This document shows, in pieces, positions 11,445-24,193 of a stretch of DNA of 64,000 nucleotides. Where the stretch lies: assembly GCF_023343835.1 (NCBI RefSeq), contig NC_064443.1:18611501-18675500 (forward strand), written 5' to 3'. The stretch comes from Lagopus muta. Taxonomy: Eukaryota; Chordata; Aves; Galliformes; Phasianidae. The notes beneath the pieces are model-generated. The model was given only the letters and a program-made list of their open reading frames with translations, was not told the origin of the DNA and did not search any database. Position numbers and translations under genes: made by a program. Each line of letters opens with the position of its first letter. Position 1 is the first letter of the stretch.

Positions 11445-12980
11445 TAGTGCAGACTTGGGGCAGTCACAGTGCACAGCACTGTTTTCAGGATCCAAATGTG
11501 TCCCTCAAACATTTCCAGGGAGCATCTGGGACAATTGGGTATTAAGGTAATGCCAGGGATGGTTTCTGTTGGGTGGCACCTTGGGCAGTGAAAACGTTCT
11601 TTATTCCTTATTATCAGTAACATGATTTCCCTATTATCATCACTATTTTTATTTATGGCTGCTCTGTGGCTTTGGCTGTGCTCAGCATTGCAGTCCCTCT
11701 ATGCCCATGGTGGCTATGTGGAGAGCAGCCTTATGGGGCTGAGGAATCTGGAGGTTCCCAGCTTACTCTGCTGCAAATAAGAACACCCCTTCAGTATGGG
11801 CAGCTTCTGCCTGAAGTATTCCATAGCAGGCTGGGTTTGATTCGTTGCTGTGAAGCTGTAGGTGCTCTTAAAAATCCACAAAGCTGTCAGATGTTGTGAG
11901 CCCTGCAGAACCACCTTTTCATCCTCTGGAGTTTCATCTAGTCCTGTTTGAAATCAGGGATGGAGTGCTTTATGAAGGCTCTTGTCAAGCACCACATACT
12001 GCAGGTGTCCTGGGGTGAGAGGCAGCAGTAGGAGGCAGTGGCCCCAGGTCAAATCTGGCTGTGACTGATGGTCGTGGGTTGCCTGACCCCAGCTCACAGG
12101 GAAGGCAGTAAATCACCACTGCGTGTCCTATGGCGTAATCTTCTCTGGTTCATCTGCTCTGAAAGTCAGGGTGCTGTGTGTCCTTGGCAGAAGTCCCTAA
12201 TTGAAAGGAGAAGTGTTTTGCTGGCAGGGTTGGATATCAATGAAAAAAAACACAAAAAACAAAACAAGTGAATAACTTCTAACTGGGCAAGCTGAGCACT
12301 GTGGTTTGAGTTCAGAAAAGAACTTATTTGGAATTTCTAAACCAAGAGGAAGAAAACCCTCAAGAAAACTAACATGGAGAACCAGACGTAGTGTTGTGAT
12401 TTGCAGACTGCCAGCTCAGTCAGCTGTGTCAGCCGGGAATGACAGCAGGAGTGTTATCAGGATGTTCCCCGAGCGCTGGCACAATGTGAGGCCACCACCT
12501 CTCATCCTATTGCTGTTACCTGGGAGCAGAGACCCTCACCCACCACAGCCTCAATCCAAGGAGTGCGATGGAGCAACCAGGTCTCCCCTGAGCCTCCTCT
12601 GCTCCAGATTTCAGATGCATTTCCCTGGCTTGTGCTGCTCCAAGTGTCCAGTCCACAGCTTTCTCTTCTCCTCATCAGTTGCTCACTTGCTCTGTTTGAC
12701 TATCACAGGATTTTCTCCTTTTCCCTGCATTCACACCATCAATGACTGGTGCATGGTGTGAGCTGAGAGCAGCATCACGCTACCTGATGCCTGTGGTCGA
12801 TACGTGTCCATGCTTTTCTTTCGGATGGATCAGTGGATAGTTCAGGCTTTTGCTTTTTGCTAAGCCACGCGTTTCCAGGGTTCTCTGCAAATATTGATTA
12901 ACCTTTTAGTTTGCAAGATTTCAACTGTGATCTTTCCTTTTATTATTGTTTTTAATTTCTCTGCATTTTCCTGAAACCTG
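11445..12980. other. Unique non-coding stretch
   Basis: No gene or dispersed repeat was recognised. An A/C-rich run (12243-12267) is the only simple repeat. A 151-codon frame at 12306-12761 has no recognisable domain and ordinary composition for a chance ORF. Confidence 0.5.
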
Positions 12981-12984
12981 GCAG

Positions 12985-13145
12985 GGCTGGGAGCTGACAC
13001 GGAGACAAACCTCGCTGTGCCAACCTTGGTGCTGCCATCTACACACCAGCTACGAAACTGCTTTGTACGTTTGTATCTATCTTCTGTTTCTCACCTCCAC
13101 TCAAATGTTCCAGCAGATCCCACAGTTCAGCGAGCGATGTTTCAG
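12985..13145 (+). other. Candidate exon, unknown product
   Basis: A pyrimidine-rich tract and 'aaacctggcag' precede 161 bases that are open in one frame, and CAG|GTACGT, a strong donor, follows at 13146. In that frame the segment runs from phase 0 to phase 2 and encodes a Cys/Trp-rich then hydrophobic peptide (for example ALYVCIYLLFLTS) that I do not recognise. It could be a non-coding exon or a decoy. Confidence 0.15.
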
Positions 13146-14040
13146 GTACGTGTGGTGTGGCTCGATGCAATTGTTAGAGCAGTGCTTGATGTAAGTGTCG
13201 CTTTGGGCTGAAGGAACAAAGCCAAATGGGCTGCAGCCAGGCGGGGCTCCCAGGTAGGTGCAGAGCAGAGCTGCTCCTCGTGCCCACCCAGCCACCACTG
13301 GTGGCTCCCTTTCTTCCCACTTGCAGGATTTCTTTCTTTCTTCCAGCAGGGTGCATTGCAGCAGTGCTCTCTGAGCCTTAATGCTAACCCTGCTTTTTCG
13401 GGGGTTTGTTTTGTGAGTTGATGGCAGTGTTGTTTTTGCTTGCCTGTAGGGTTTTTTGTTTGTTTGTTTTGCTGCTTGTTGTTTCACTTGCTTGTTTATT
13501 TGTGGTCTACTGCTTTCAGGGAAATCATTACTTCGAATGACATTTCCCACAAGTAAAGAACAGGCAGACTGTCCTTCCCATAAGGTATGCACAACTTAAT
13601 CACCTGCACAGGGATCAGCCGGAGCTGCTGCTGTCTCAGCCAGGAGGGGGCTCGGTGGCTGTGCTCCTTGTGCAGAGGTATGGGGAAGAGCTGTGCCCTG
13701 CAGTGCTGCTGGGAGGGAGGACAACGGTGTGGGGTGCAGCTCTGCTCTGCTGCTGATTTGCAAACCTCATGGCACTGCAAATGTGGCTGATGGTTGTTTG
13801 GATGTAGAAAACCATTCATTTGTGGGTTTCCATGAGGAATTTGCTTGTTAACTGATTGTTTTTGGTGAAAGTTCCCAGCTCCCGTGTCAAAGGATATCCA
13901 GGGATGTTGTTCTTTATGGCTGTCTGCCTTAACAAGCTTCTTAACAAGCCTCATCTTGCCTGGTGTCACAGAGTATGAAGGCAGGAGGGACCACCTCTGC
14001 GTTTGGTTGGAATCCAACTCATGCCTCTGTCATTGATAGA
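13146..14040. other. Unique non-coding stretch with long antisense ORFs
   Basis: Two overlapping minus-strand frames (163 codons at 13101-13592 and 173 codons at 13496-14017) cover this part. Neither shows a known domain, signal peptide or repeat pattern, and they overlap each other in different frames, so at most one could be real. A TTTG-type run lies near 13450-13470. Confidence 0.45.
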
Positions 14041-14200
14041 CCACAGAACCATCATTCAGGTCAGAAAAGACCCCAAGATCCCCCAGCACAACCCACCCCA
14101 TCCCCACCATTCCCACTGCCCATGTCCCTCAGTGCCACATCTCCTCCTGGAACACCTTTGGGGATGGTCATCCTGCCAGCCCTGCCCCTGAGCAGAGCCA
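14041..14200 (-). mobile_element. CR1 LINE fragment, 3' end
   Basis: The plus strand is the complement of a CR1 3' end: 'ccacagaaccatcattcagg', 'agaaaagaccccaagatc', then 'ccatgtccctcagtgccaca' and a diverged 'gggatggtcatcctgccagc'. The terminal satellite-like octamer is decayed, suggesting an old copy. The inner boundary is approximate. Confidence 0.85.
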
Positions 14201-17080
14201 GGGAGCAGGACACCACGTACATGCATCCATCCCAGATGGGTGGGAGATGTGGACAATGCAAATGTGCAGAGCAACAGCTGATCTCTGTAAGGACTTCTTG
14301 CTTTCAGATGGGATGGGACAGATGTTTCTGTTCTTGTTGTGGCATTGATGTATGCTTTGACCAAAGCCTTCACCTTTAAGCAAGGAGAGGCTCAAGGTCA
14401 GCTGCTCCCAGATGTTATCCTAATAAGTGCTTTTGGAGCCTTCCTTGTGCTTTAAGCCTTTGTAAGAACCTACACCTTTGGTATTCTGGCCTGGATCTTA
14501 CCAGCTACTGTAATTCTGTGTACAGTGAAATTATTTGTCTGATGAAAATTACATGTGTGCTGAAGTGCTCTGAAAAGCTGGGGCCAGCAGGAACTGGACC
14601 GGTACAAGCCTTCATTTTTCTATCACCTTCTATGTCGTTTTTATCAGCTTCCGAAGTGAATCTCAGTGAGAATCTCTTGAATCTCCCCTGGCCAGCACAA
14701 ACATATATTTATCCTGAGTTTCTGAGGCTGTTTCTGGGCTGCTCATTTAAGAGCCTTATACGAGGTGCTTTTCTTCACTCCAAGGGTGCAATGAATTTCC
14801 AAGGAGTGGATTTTTAACGTGATTTACAGATTTGTGTTCCACATCCTCAGTTTTTTTGCACGTCACTTGCCTCTGCATTTAGAAGCATGTGATTATGTGC
14901 ATTGTGGTGCTGTGCAGTTCCTGTAATGTGCTCACACCAAGAGCACCAAACTGTTCTTCGCTATTTGCTTTGGAAGTGCTGGTGCATAATAAATGGCACT
15001 GCATGGGAAGAGCTCTGGAGATGTAAGATAGTTGGGAATCCCCCACCAGTCTTTGAAGTTGAACTCGCAGGCCTCCTCATCTACATCCCATATGGTTTCT
15101 GCTGGTGCTTCTTGGTGTCCTGTGCAGGTACTCTGGCATAGCAGCTCTTGGTGGCAAGAGCTGAGGGTGGTCTCTACCCCATGCTCACAAGGGTGTTTGA
15201 TTTAGGAGTGCAGCACATGGTCCACATGCCCAATAAAGGCGCTGTGCCCACCTACGCCTACGATCAGGCACTTGCATGAAACAAAGACTGTACAGAAGGG
15301 AGCTTTGGAACTGCAGAGCAGGTGCTGCTTGGGAATGGCAGCGTGCAGCTGTGGAGGAGGCAATGTCTGCAGCTGGCTTATTTCACAGGCCAACTTTGGA
15401 AAGTGTTCTATAGAAAAATGTTCACTTCATTTATGTTGCATTTCCATTTCGAACAGTTCATTTATAGTGACGTCAGGTATACATCAAGCAAATGGCCTGG
15501 TAGAACGAAGCTGTCAGGCAGTGATAAATTAAAGAGTTATACATGCAGTTTAATGGTTTCTGCAACTTGTAATACACCTAGCAGCTTTAGCATGGTAGTC
15601 TGGCTCATAGTAGCATAGCAGCTGATAGGAATATGTTTTATTTTAAGAAGTATGTATATTAAGAATCCCATTTGCAGTTCTCTTCTTTGTTTTTTGTCTT
15701 GGAAACAAATGAATGTGAAACTTGGCCTTCCTTGCAACTCGCTGGGCTCTGCCACCATTCACTCACTTCTATTTTCCTGTCCAATTTATGTCACCACTGC
15801 TCATCCTTTACCACTGCTGCTTCAGAATTGACATCTCAAGGTCGAGTGTGAGGCTCTGATGGCACCATGGGGAATATGGGGCCAAGCCTCCTGCGTGGGA
15901 ACAAATCAGTGCCAGTCGCTTCATGGATGAGATAAAGACCAGAGGTGAGCTCAGGCTTATTGGAGTCAGTCTGGTGCCTCTTAGCACAACAGTGACAAAA
16001 GTGTGGAGCTGACAGCTGGGCTAGCTGAGGTTAGCTTGAGACCCTTGAGCTGCTGTGGCATTTCTTGGGATATTGGTTGGAGCACAGCAGAGAGGCTGGG
16101 AGCTCTTCTGGCCCCACCTGCTTCCAAACCAAGGCTGACACATACATGGCTCCCTGTGGATATTAATGAGTACCCCATGATGTCTCCTAATATAAAAAAT
16201 AACTGCTCTCATAGACCTGGATTCCCATGAGAAAATGCACTTCAGGATATTCTGAATCCTTCCATGCTTCCATTCTGAATCCTTCCATGCACTCAGGTTT
16301 CTGAATATAGATTCTTTTTTCCTTCCCATTTTTATTTATTACTGTTTTTCTTGTTCTTGAATCGTGTTTGTGCTGGCCCTTCGATTGCAGGCAGTGGAGG
16401 TCACTAGAACATGATTAAAAATGATAAATAAAAGATATTGTGGAGAGAAAAAAATCAATATAACTGGCTGAAAATATGGCAGAGGAGAAATACTGTGCCC
16501 CAGTGCTTTGCAAGTTGTTATCGGCCAGCACTCCAGTGAGATCCCTTTCCCACTGAAATGGTCTCCTTGGGTGCTGCCTATGATGGATTATCACTGGGTT
16601 ACCTTGATAATGTTTTAAACGGCTCTCACTGAATTTCCAAAGGTTTAGAAATAAAAAGGCTTGCCTTTCCAAGACTTTCTCCATCTTTCATGATGAGATG
16701 AAGAGCTGAAATGAACAACATGCTTCTCATAGTGATTCCTGCAGGAAATGTTTAGAATCTAAATGTTGGATGATCAAAAAATCATAGAAGAATTCTGGGA
16801 TTGAAAACGTTACTTTTATTGAAAATCAGAACTGTTCCAACCATACTTTATGACTTTTTGCCAAGATTGTTTTTGAAGTTTTATTTGTGTTTGTTGAATT
16901 TGTGAGTCTTTGTTTCAGACCAACATTTTATTTAGCAAACTTGCATTAATAACATACACTGTAATAATAATGGGTAAAAAAAATGCTTCAAGAGATACCC
17001 GAAAGCCCAGCCCTTCCAAGCCCACCATGGCTACGATGATGGTCCAGATGGAAAGGATCAGAAGAAGTTCCTTTGCCCCA
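14201..17080. other. Unique non-coding stretch
   Basis: No gene was recognised. An octamer ATGCAAAT lies at 14256-14263. AT-rich parts around 15420-15660 and 16160-16440 contain no clear element. Short ORFs only. Confidence 0.5.
16249..16290. repeat. Small tandem duplication
   Basis: A 19-base unit beginning attctgaatcc and ending ttccatgc occurs twice without mismatch, separated by four bases. It looks like a local replication-slippage event. Confidence 0.85.
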
Positions 17081-17138
17081 GGTTGGACTCCATGCTCCTT
17101 CTGGCCCCCTTTCAACTGGAGATTTCTATGATCCTATG
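17081..17138 (+). mobile_element. CR1 LINE fragment, extreme 3' tail
   Basis: The segment matches the final CR1 bases in sense orientation: 'ggttggactccatgctcctt', a diverged 'ccctttcaactgg', and 'atttctatgatcctatg'. The upstream 100 bases show no clear CR1 similarity. Confidence 0.7.
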
Positions 17139-20100
17139 TGTGCTGTCCAGCCCCAGTGCTTGGAGGGGGCTCTTCTGAAGTACTCCCATGCTGTTCAGCA
17201 CAAATAAAAATGCTGGTGGTGAACACACCAATGCTTTCCCTGGATAGGGTAATTCTTTTAAAGCTCAGGAGTGAATCACTGCCGCTGGGAAGTGGGGGAG
17301 AAGATCATGCCTGTAGCTTGCATGGAGAGAACCGTCCAGTTGCTTGGCATTCCCCCATGCCTGTACTTTGTGCTTTATTTCAGCAGCTTGTGTGTATCAC
17401 GGAAAAATGGACCCATCAATTGCTGTGGGCGTTTATAGACCTCCTTCCATTCCTGTAATATCCACTGTATTTCAGCCGTTTATGAGCTGCACTAAAACCT
17501 GGTTTGTTCAGGAAATATTTTTGGTATATCCTTACAGCGTAAATTGCAGCTGATATAGTTATAGAAGCACAACCTTCTCTGTAAACTTTCTCGGTCAGGA
17601 GTGAAAATATCTTTTCAGTTTAGCTCAGAATTTTTTTATTTTTTTTGGAAAAGCATCTTTGGAAAGCTAAGGTCTGCAGGTGTACCAAGTCCTGGCTGCT
17701 CACCTTGAGTGTCACGTGGCTGATAGCCACAGTCCTGCACCCCTGGCTGTTTGCCTGGAATCTGGGCTCCCTGGGTTGCAGGAGAGCAACTGCTGGGTGG
17801 TGGGACTGCTGCTGTGCTGTGGGGCTGGCTGCCTCTCTGCTGTTGGAGTTTGGCATTTCAGAATGTTGCAGTACTGCCCTGAGATGATGGTGAACCTTGT
17901 CTCGCTCCTGAGACGGGAGTGATTATGGAAAAACTGCCAGAAGTTGAGCAAAAGGTGTGAATGTAGGGTCAAAGCAATTCCAGTGCAAAGGTAGGAGTTG
18001 AAAACGTGTGGGTCTTCACACACAGCCGTGAGAGGAGGAATGAACTGCTGAAGCTTTGTTGTCTGCCTGTGCCGTGCAGCCCTTAAGATGCTGTCTTTTC
18101 AGCAGCTCTGAATTATGAATGGCCTTTGCTTTTTCTATCTTGCAACACAACAAAAGAACCAGGAGAATAAAGGGAGAGAAATCCCAATGGAATGGGATAG
18201 GACTGCAGCACTGCGGTTCTGTAGGCAACACGGTAGGCTCGTTTCCCTTGTGCTCATTAAGCTGTTTGTACTGCTGTCAGCCAGAAGCAGTGTCCATGGG
18301 CAGCAGGAGCAGTGCAGTAGGACTCCTCAGTGCCCCTCATCGTGCTGCCCACCAGGTGCACACAGAGCCCAACAGCTTTGCTGCGCTCCTTGGAGAGCTG
18401 TGCTGCAGAGGATTCACCGAGAGAAAGGCAGTGTAAGCTGCTTACCCTTAAAAAAGGAATCCTTCATGATAGGAATGAAATCGGTGTTAGCCTTCTGTCT
18501 TTGCTTTAAGCTCCATGCCTGCTGCTGAATGCCTCCAGGATAAAAGATGCGCTTAAGATGAAGCGGAGAGAAGCAGTGCATAAAAGCATTAAAACTCACC
18601 CTCACGAAGCTCAGCAAGAGCCAAGGGATCTTTTATCCCATTCAAAGTGTTCCACTTAGTGGAAAAAGTGACAAACTTACGGTTGAGTCCAGCACTGGCC
18701 CCAGTGAAGTTGCCAAAGGTTCTGGAGTGCTGGTGAGCTGTGTGTTGGGTCACTTAGGGTTTGGCTGCTTGCAACAAACTTGCTGCTCTGGATGTTTGAA
18801 ACAGTTCCCAGGGAAGTTATTTAGAGGCTGTAAACTGAATCTGAATGCCTGATGTAATGCTGAAGGCAGTCCTTTGGCTTCCATGGGATCACCTGTGTTG
18901 TGAAACTGCTGAGGCTGTCGGATTTTCCCTGGCTATGGGATTGTGGCCATTTCACATGCAGGCAGAAGCTCAGTTACACAGCACATACAGGTTGCTCACT
19001 GGAGGCAGCAATATGCGTTGGAACAGTTTCCCCCATAAGCATACTTGTTTGTCTTCCACCTTGTTTTTTTGAACCTGATGTTTTCAATTTTCCCCATAGC
19101 ATCCACCAAACTGTGTGAAAACCGAGCCTAGAGAGGCGATGTTAGACAAAGTGCTCTTGATGAAAAATTGGGATGTAGTACAGCTTGTGTAAAATACAGA
19201 GATGTGCTCAGGTAACCGTTTTGCTTCTCAGTAAATATAGAAGCCCAAAGCCACCTGTGTCCCAGTGATTCTCTGGGAAGAGGAATAAACCAAGGGCTGC
19301 CTGTATTCTATGCATCCCTGGTCAGGCCTGCAAGAAGGAAATTATAGCTGATACAACACAACAAGAGGAAGGTGGGTTTTTTGACACTAAATACTTCTGT
19401 ACTTTTATTTTGCCTACATCTAATTATGCTATTTTGGTGTGCAGCGGAGCTTAAAGCGTTTTCTGCCCCTCTGGACTGGTGCTGTCACATATTTCCTTCT
19501 AGGACAAAAAGAAATGTAGATTTCTGATGCTGCTTCAGCTCATGTGAAAGCAGTAAGCTGTTAATGTTAGTGCTGGGGCTGGAGATGAAGCGCAGTGAGC
19601 TGGCCATCAGCCAGCAGCTGTATCCAGATGTAATGAGCATTAAAGCCATGGGACTGCAGGAAATGGAGAAAGGTTTGAAATGGTCACCATAGTAATAGAA
19701 TGTACTTAGGCTTTAATTGAAATAAAAGATGTATTAAACTAAGGGAGATTTATCAGTCTCTTATACTAACATTTAACTAGAGAAATGAATTTGTTCAGAA
19801 ATGTGTGTAATTCAGATCCCTCTGTCAACCCTCTGCTTCTCTTTCAAAGCTGTTTCAAAGGCTTCAAGATCTGTAGTTAATGTAATGTTTTTCCAGTAAA
19901 TCTCACTCTGATTTTTGCTTTGAAATTAGAGGACGTTCCCAAGATCATCCAATTTTGAGCAAAACAAACATTCCTTCTTGGCTTGTGAACATTTCACCCG
20001 AAAATACATGGAGTCATAGAATGAGTACCCTTAGAATGGGTAGCTTGGGAGGAACTTCCTGCCAGCTGAGTGCTCTGAGGATGTTGGCCCCTGTGCATGA

Positions 20101-20300
20101 GCGTAAATAGGACTGGAAGTGGATACATATGGCCCTTCGTGGAATGCCAGTGTGTCTTCTCTAAGTACCAATTTATCACTCTTTCATACGTCTTTTTAAA
20201 TCAAAAGGAATTATTGTGACTCTACACCCAGATCTTGTGCTAATTTGGGACATTCTGTGCCGTTACACTGCATCAACTTCGTTTTCCTGCTGCTGTAATG
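17139..20300. other. Unique non-coding stretch
   Basis: No gene was recognised. The GC-richer part at 17640-18530 contains several overlapping ORFs on both strands without domains. The part from 19660 to 19990 is AT-rich. A possible, very decayed CR1 tail (gtcatagaatg near 20012) was not accepted. Confidence 0.5.
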
Positions 20301-20303
20301 CTT

Positions 20304-20400
20304 AGAATCAGAGTTCATCAGAACTGTGGAATGGTTTGGGTCGGAAGGAACCTTGAGGATCTCATGGTTGCCACCCCCTGCCATGACTGGCTCAGTCAGT
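20304..20400 (-). mobile_element. CR1 LINE fragment, 3' end
   Basis: The complement of a CR1 3' end is visible: 'ggaatggtttgggtcggaag', 'gaaccttgaggatctcatgg' and 'ccaccccctgccatgactgg'. The tail octamers at 20304-20324 are decayed. The fragment is short and old. Confidence 0.75.
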
Positions 20401-22655
20401 GAGTCCCTGCAGGTGCTGCTTGGATGCCTGTTATCACTCACGTTCTGATGCAAAGGGTTCTGATCTGAGCCATCGAGCAGCTCCAAGAGCAGCCCCACTG
20501 ATGTCTTAGTGTGATTTTCAGCTTATGCTTAATAGTGTGGAGTCACACGTAAGCAATCCAGTAGGTCACAAATGGTGAATAATTACTAAAAAAGTAATTA
20601 TGGTTCAGTAACAAAATCATGGTAAGAAAGATCTGCATATAACTGACCACTTTAATCTCGGGCTGTAGTATAAAGCAGTTGTTCTTCCTTGTTCTATGGT
20701 CCATAAAACAAATGTCCATTCTGTTTTCTTTGTAGAAAAATGAGTGTAGATCCCCACTGGCTTGACAAGGATGGAATTATAACTTTATTTCCCTTAGACT
20801 TTCTTTGAGCAATGCTATAGGTGTAAAACTAACAGCTCTTTGGTTTACGTTCACAACTCTCACAGAGCCTATTGACTTCTGGGATTGTTTTACTGGAGCG
20901 TGTTATTATTTAGATCTGTTCCAATCTGTTTCTGATTCCACTGTCAGTCTCTGAATGGAGCATGTTTGAACTAAAAGAAGAGAGGAGGAGGAAGAGGGGA
21001 GAAGGAAGAAAAAATAATTCCTGCTGGGGACATAACGCAGAACTCCAGCAAAACCCAAACTCTGCACGTTCCGGTATTTCTGTTATCTCAGATCACTCTC
21101 CAGTGGTAGCTGTCAGATTGTTAAGACTACAGTGATATTCTATATCTAATTCTGTTGCCTCATCACAGGTTGCTGCTTATTTCCCCAATATTTTACTTGG
21201 AGCAATTTTCTCTTAAATAATAGCTGAATTGTCTGCAATGTGGTGCATGTCAAAGGGAAGCTGTAGGGAAAGTCCTGATCTCAAGAGCTAGCTTCACTCA
21301 CTGGGGCTGCCTCCTGGCACGTACAACTTGTACAGAGGAGGCACAACTCCTAATGTATCCCAAGAGCCTTTCAGGTAAGCAGTTCACTGAAGATGAGAGG
21401 GATCAGGGGACTTCTAGAAGAGATGCTTTGCTTTGAACACACGATGCTCAGGTTCTGTTTTATTAATTTATCGTATTACTTATTAATGTGGTTTTCCATT
21501 GGAGGGATGCTGATTTTTCTGTAGTGGTGGATCACAAATCTTCCTGCTCAACTGGCCCTTTGGGTAACCTGTGATTACTCTGAGGTCTTTGGAGTCAATA
21601 GTTTGTCCTCTCTAAAGCCATTAGTTGCCAAGGAGAATGGTTTCATGGAGGCAGGCTGTGGTCTTTACCATTATTGCCTGCCCTTGTTCTACACTCTGAA
21701 GTTCTTGCCAAGCCAAGTTTCTTCTATAAAGTTAGACATGAGTGATCGCCAAGCCCTGGGGAGCCTGATGGGCTCTGGGAACAGAGACAGGGCACAGGTG
21801 GGACCTCAGCTGGTGACCAGGGCCAGGAATGTTTCTTCTGGCAGACTTTGGCCTTTGTCTGCACAAAGACTGCCTTAATGTGGCTCTATACTTACGGCAT
21901 TAGCATCTGCATGACTTTTTAACAGCATTCAGTAAACGCTTTTCAGAACTAGGAGCTTTCCTCTGCTTTGAGGCTCTTTCTTTAATTTTCCCTCTGCACT
22001 TCATCTTTTCAATCTACAGAAAAAAAAGCATTAAGTTGGGTAAGTCCGCAGACTCACCACGTTCTGTGCCTTGCTTTAGTTTATTAAGCGTTTTGGTTTT
22101 GTGAGCGATGAATAGGGATGAGCTGCGTAGCAGAGGAGAGAAGACAGGCAAAATTCACGTTGGTTTTAGTGCTTTTGCTTTCCTGTCTGTGTGTGGATCT
22201 CTGGTCAATCACTTAGTAGCTATCAAGCAAGTCACACCAGGTTCTCCACTCAGTCATCAGTAAACTTGTAATTCCCATTTGTGTGTGTAGGCAGTGAGAC
22301 TCCTAAATAAGCTGCTTGCTGAATTTAGGTCTGGATATGACATACGTTACTTCCTCCTCGCCAAGTAAGGTAACAAGGCATTGTTTGTCATGGTAGAGTA
22401 CCAATGGAATGCCACCCTTTCCAATATTAGACTGTGATATACAGATAAGCCATACCATCTCTATACGTATTTCTGTGAAGCTTATCTTTCAGATCTGTTT
22501 GATGTTTTCTGTTCCGTTTTGGATACATCACGCCCAATGTTCTCATAACAACCTTGCAAGGAGAATATTTTTCCTCTGAAGTACCTTGGTAAAGGCTGTG
22601 CTTGCAGAACACCAGGTGGGAAGGCTGGCCAGCTTTTTGGTTTTGCTGTGACCAG
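20401..22655. other. Unique non-coding stretch
   Basis: No gene or further dispersed repeat was recognised. A donor-like CAG|GTAAGC is present at 21375 without a clear partner acceptor. A purine-rich tract is listed separately. Confidence 0.5.
20972..21014 (+). repeat. Purine-rich low-complexity tract
   Basis: An almost uninterrupted A/G run of about 43 bases (agaggaggaggaagaggg and flanks). Polypurine strands of this kind can adopt triplex-type structures, but no function is implied here. Confidence 0.8.
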
Positions 22656-22795
22656 GAGATGGCTGCTGTGCGCACGGGTGCTGGTTTCATTCATGCTGTC
22701 GAAATCTGGAGTGATGGTACTGATTTAAGGGAGTTGCTGCAGGCCTTTGCCCTCTTTGCCCACAGAATTGCAACTGCTCTGAAGTTCCAACAAAG
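22656..22795 (+). other. Candidate exon, unknown protein
   Basis: A T-rich tract ending in 'ttttgctgtgaccag' precedes 140 bases open in one frame, followed by a near-consensus donor AAAG|GTAAGA at 22796. The frame goes from phase 0 to phase 2. The peptide is well mixed and helix-like, with pieces such as TGAGFIHAVEIWSDGTDL and RELLQAFALFAHRIATALK. I know no family with this sequence. The frame stops directly in the would-be intron, as expected for a real boundary but also common by chance. Confidence 0.25.
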
Positions 22796-23279
22796 GTAAG
22801 AAGGCAGCCAAGTTCTTTGCCACAGAGGGAAATACAAAATACCTGCAGTACCATGTAGGTTACAGCAATGAGTCACGGTAAACAGAAGATATTTTTACAC
22901 CTCTCCATATCAATACCGCTTTTAAACCAGCCAAAATTTAAACGATTTTCAGTCAAATGTATCTGTGACAAAGTAAATGTAATGTAATTATCGAATGTAT
23001 TTGCTCTGTCTGTCTGCCTCCTTCCTGAGGCTTTAATTGGCATACTCAGCCTATGCACCCTGCTTGGTAGGTGACGGAAAGTCTGCTGGTAAACCTGAGA
23101 AAACCTCTTTACTTCACAGCGCTCCAAAGATACATAAGCTATGCTTTTAAAAGAAATGTGAAAGGGATCATCAGGAATTCCCATCGCATCTAGAGGCCTG
23201 GAGGAAACAATGACCAAATTTAAGGCAGGGTAACTGTAGAGTAGAAACTGGAAGAGAGAACCTCTTTCTTAAAAGGGGA

Positions 23280-23304
23280 TTTTTTCTTTTTTTTTTTTTT
23301 TTTT
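23280..23304. repeat. Poly-T tract
   Basis: Twenty-four T in 25 bases (one C) followed by AG. On the minus strand this is a poly-A run, but no retroposon body is seen beside it. Confidence 0.85.
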
Positions 23305-23754
23305 AGTTGAAATTCTGGAATGAATTTGGGCAGTAATACTTAAACCAGGAGAACCTCAGTGGGGAGAAACTTATTCTGGGAGGAGATTTAGGTTGAACTG
23401 AAAGCTACTGAATTGGCTAAATTCTCAGTAGGCCTGGTACACAGAAACTTCTATTGAACGGTATATTTGCGCCTAGTTTAATTTGCAGAAGTGTTTGCTG
23501 AAGGAGCAAAGTGCCTGGGCACTCCCCCAAATACCACTGGGTGCTTAATGGAACACTTGCACTGGTCGGATAGCTGAGTTTTATGAGCATTCCTGTTGAA
23601 TCTCAGTATGACAAGTGCAGCTGACAGTGATCACTTCTGAGCACAGTCGTGTTCTTGGTACACTCAAGTACGTATGATTCATGCCAGTGCCACTATGGGC
23701 ACTTCAGCTTTCAGCCTGATTTCATATTCCCTTTATCCATTGCTGCTCAGTGAA

Positions 23755-23810
23755 AGGTAAATTACGTAAATTACTCATAAATTGACATTACTCAGTCAAT
23801 TAATCACCCT
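23755..23810. promoter_or_regulatory. Candidate regulatory cluster: PAR-bZIP and homeodomain sites
   Basis: GTAAATTAC occurs twice in direct tandem (23757-23765 and 23766-23774), creating a perfect TTACGTAA palindrome at 23762-23769. That is the consensus of PAR-bZIP/NFIL3-type factors. Just downstream ATTGAC (23781-23786) and GTCAAT (23795-23800) form an inverted repeat and abut a TTAATCA element. Such compact symmetry is unusual for neutral AT-rich DNA. The function is inferred. Confidence 0.35.
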
Positions 23811-24193
23811 TGAACATTGGTCTCTCTATAACCTTAGTTTTGTGATAAAGAATTAATGTCATCTTTGTAGTTAGTAACAGACACCTGTATTTTGGCCTTG
23901 TTTCAGTGTAGCGGACCTGCTAACATGTTCTGATCTTTGGTAGCACTTCTTAAAGGAGGAAAGCCAGCAAAAAAATCTCTTATCAGAGTTTTCTCAAGTA
24001 CTTCACTTGCTGTTGAATATTTCAATAAAAGGAGCTTTTCATACTGGAGTCAAAGGTTGTTTTGGAGATACTGCTCTCATTTTAAGACATAAAATGTAGC
24101 AAAGCAAGATTTCATGATCAAGCATTGATGCAGTGGATTCTCATCCCTTCTGATGAGCAAGAAGAGGAAAGTGCTTCTCTCCTCTTTCTGCAG

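Larger units (their letters stand above)
22796..24193. other. Unique non-coding stretch
   Basis: No gene was recognised. The stretch contains a T-run (23280-23304) and a bZIP/homeodomain motif cluster (23755-23810), both listed separately. Confidence 0.5.

Noticed and set aside
13101-14017. Minus-strand frames of 163 and 173 codons
   Set aside because: They overlap each other in different frames, lack domains, and run across simple TTTG repeats; composition is that of chance ORFs.
16787-16812. aatcatagaagaattctgg resembling a CR1 tail
   Set aside because: Only the tail octamer fits, and the following bases do not match the expected 'ggttggaaaagacct' segment.
20011-20080. Possible CR1 tail starting gtcatagaatg
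   Set aside because: Beyond the first eleven bases the sequence does not follow CR1 wording, so the similarity is too short to call.
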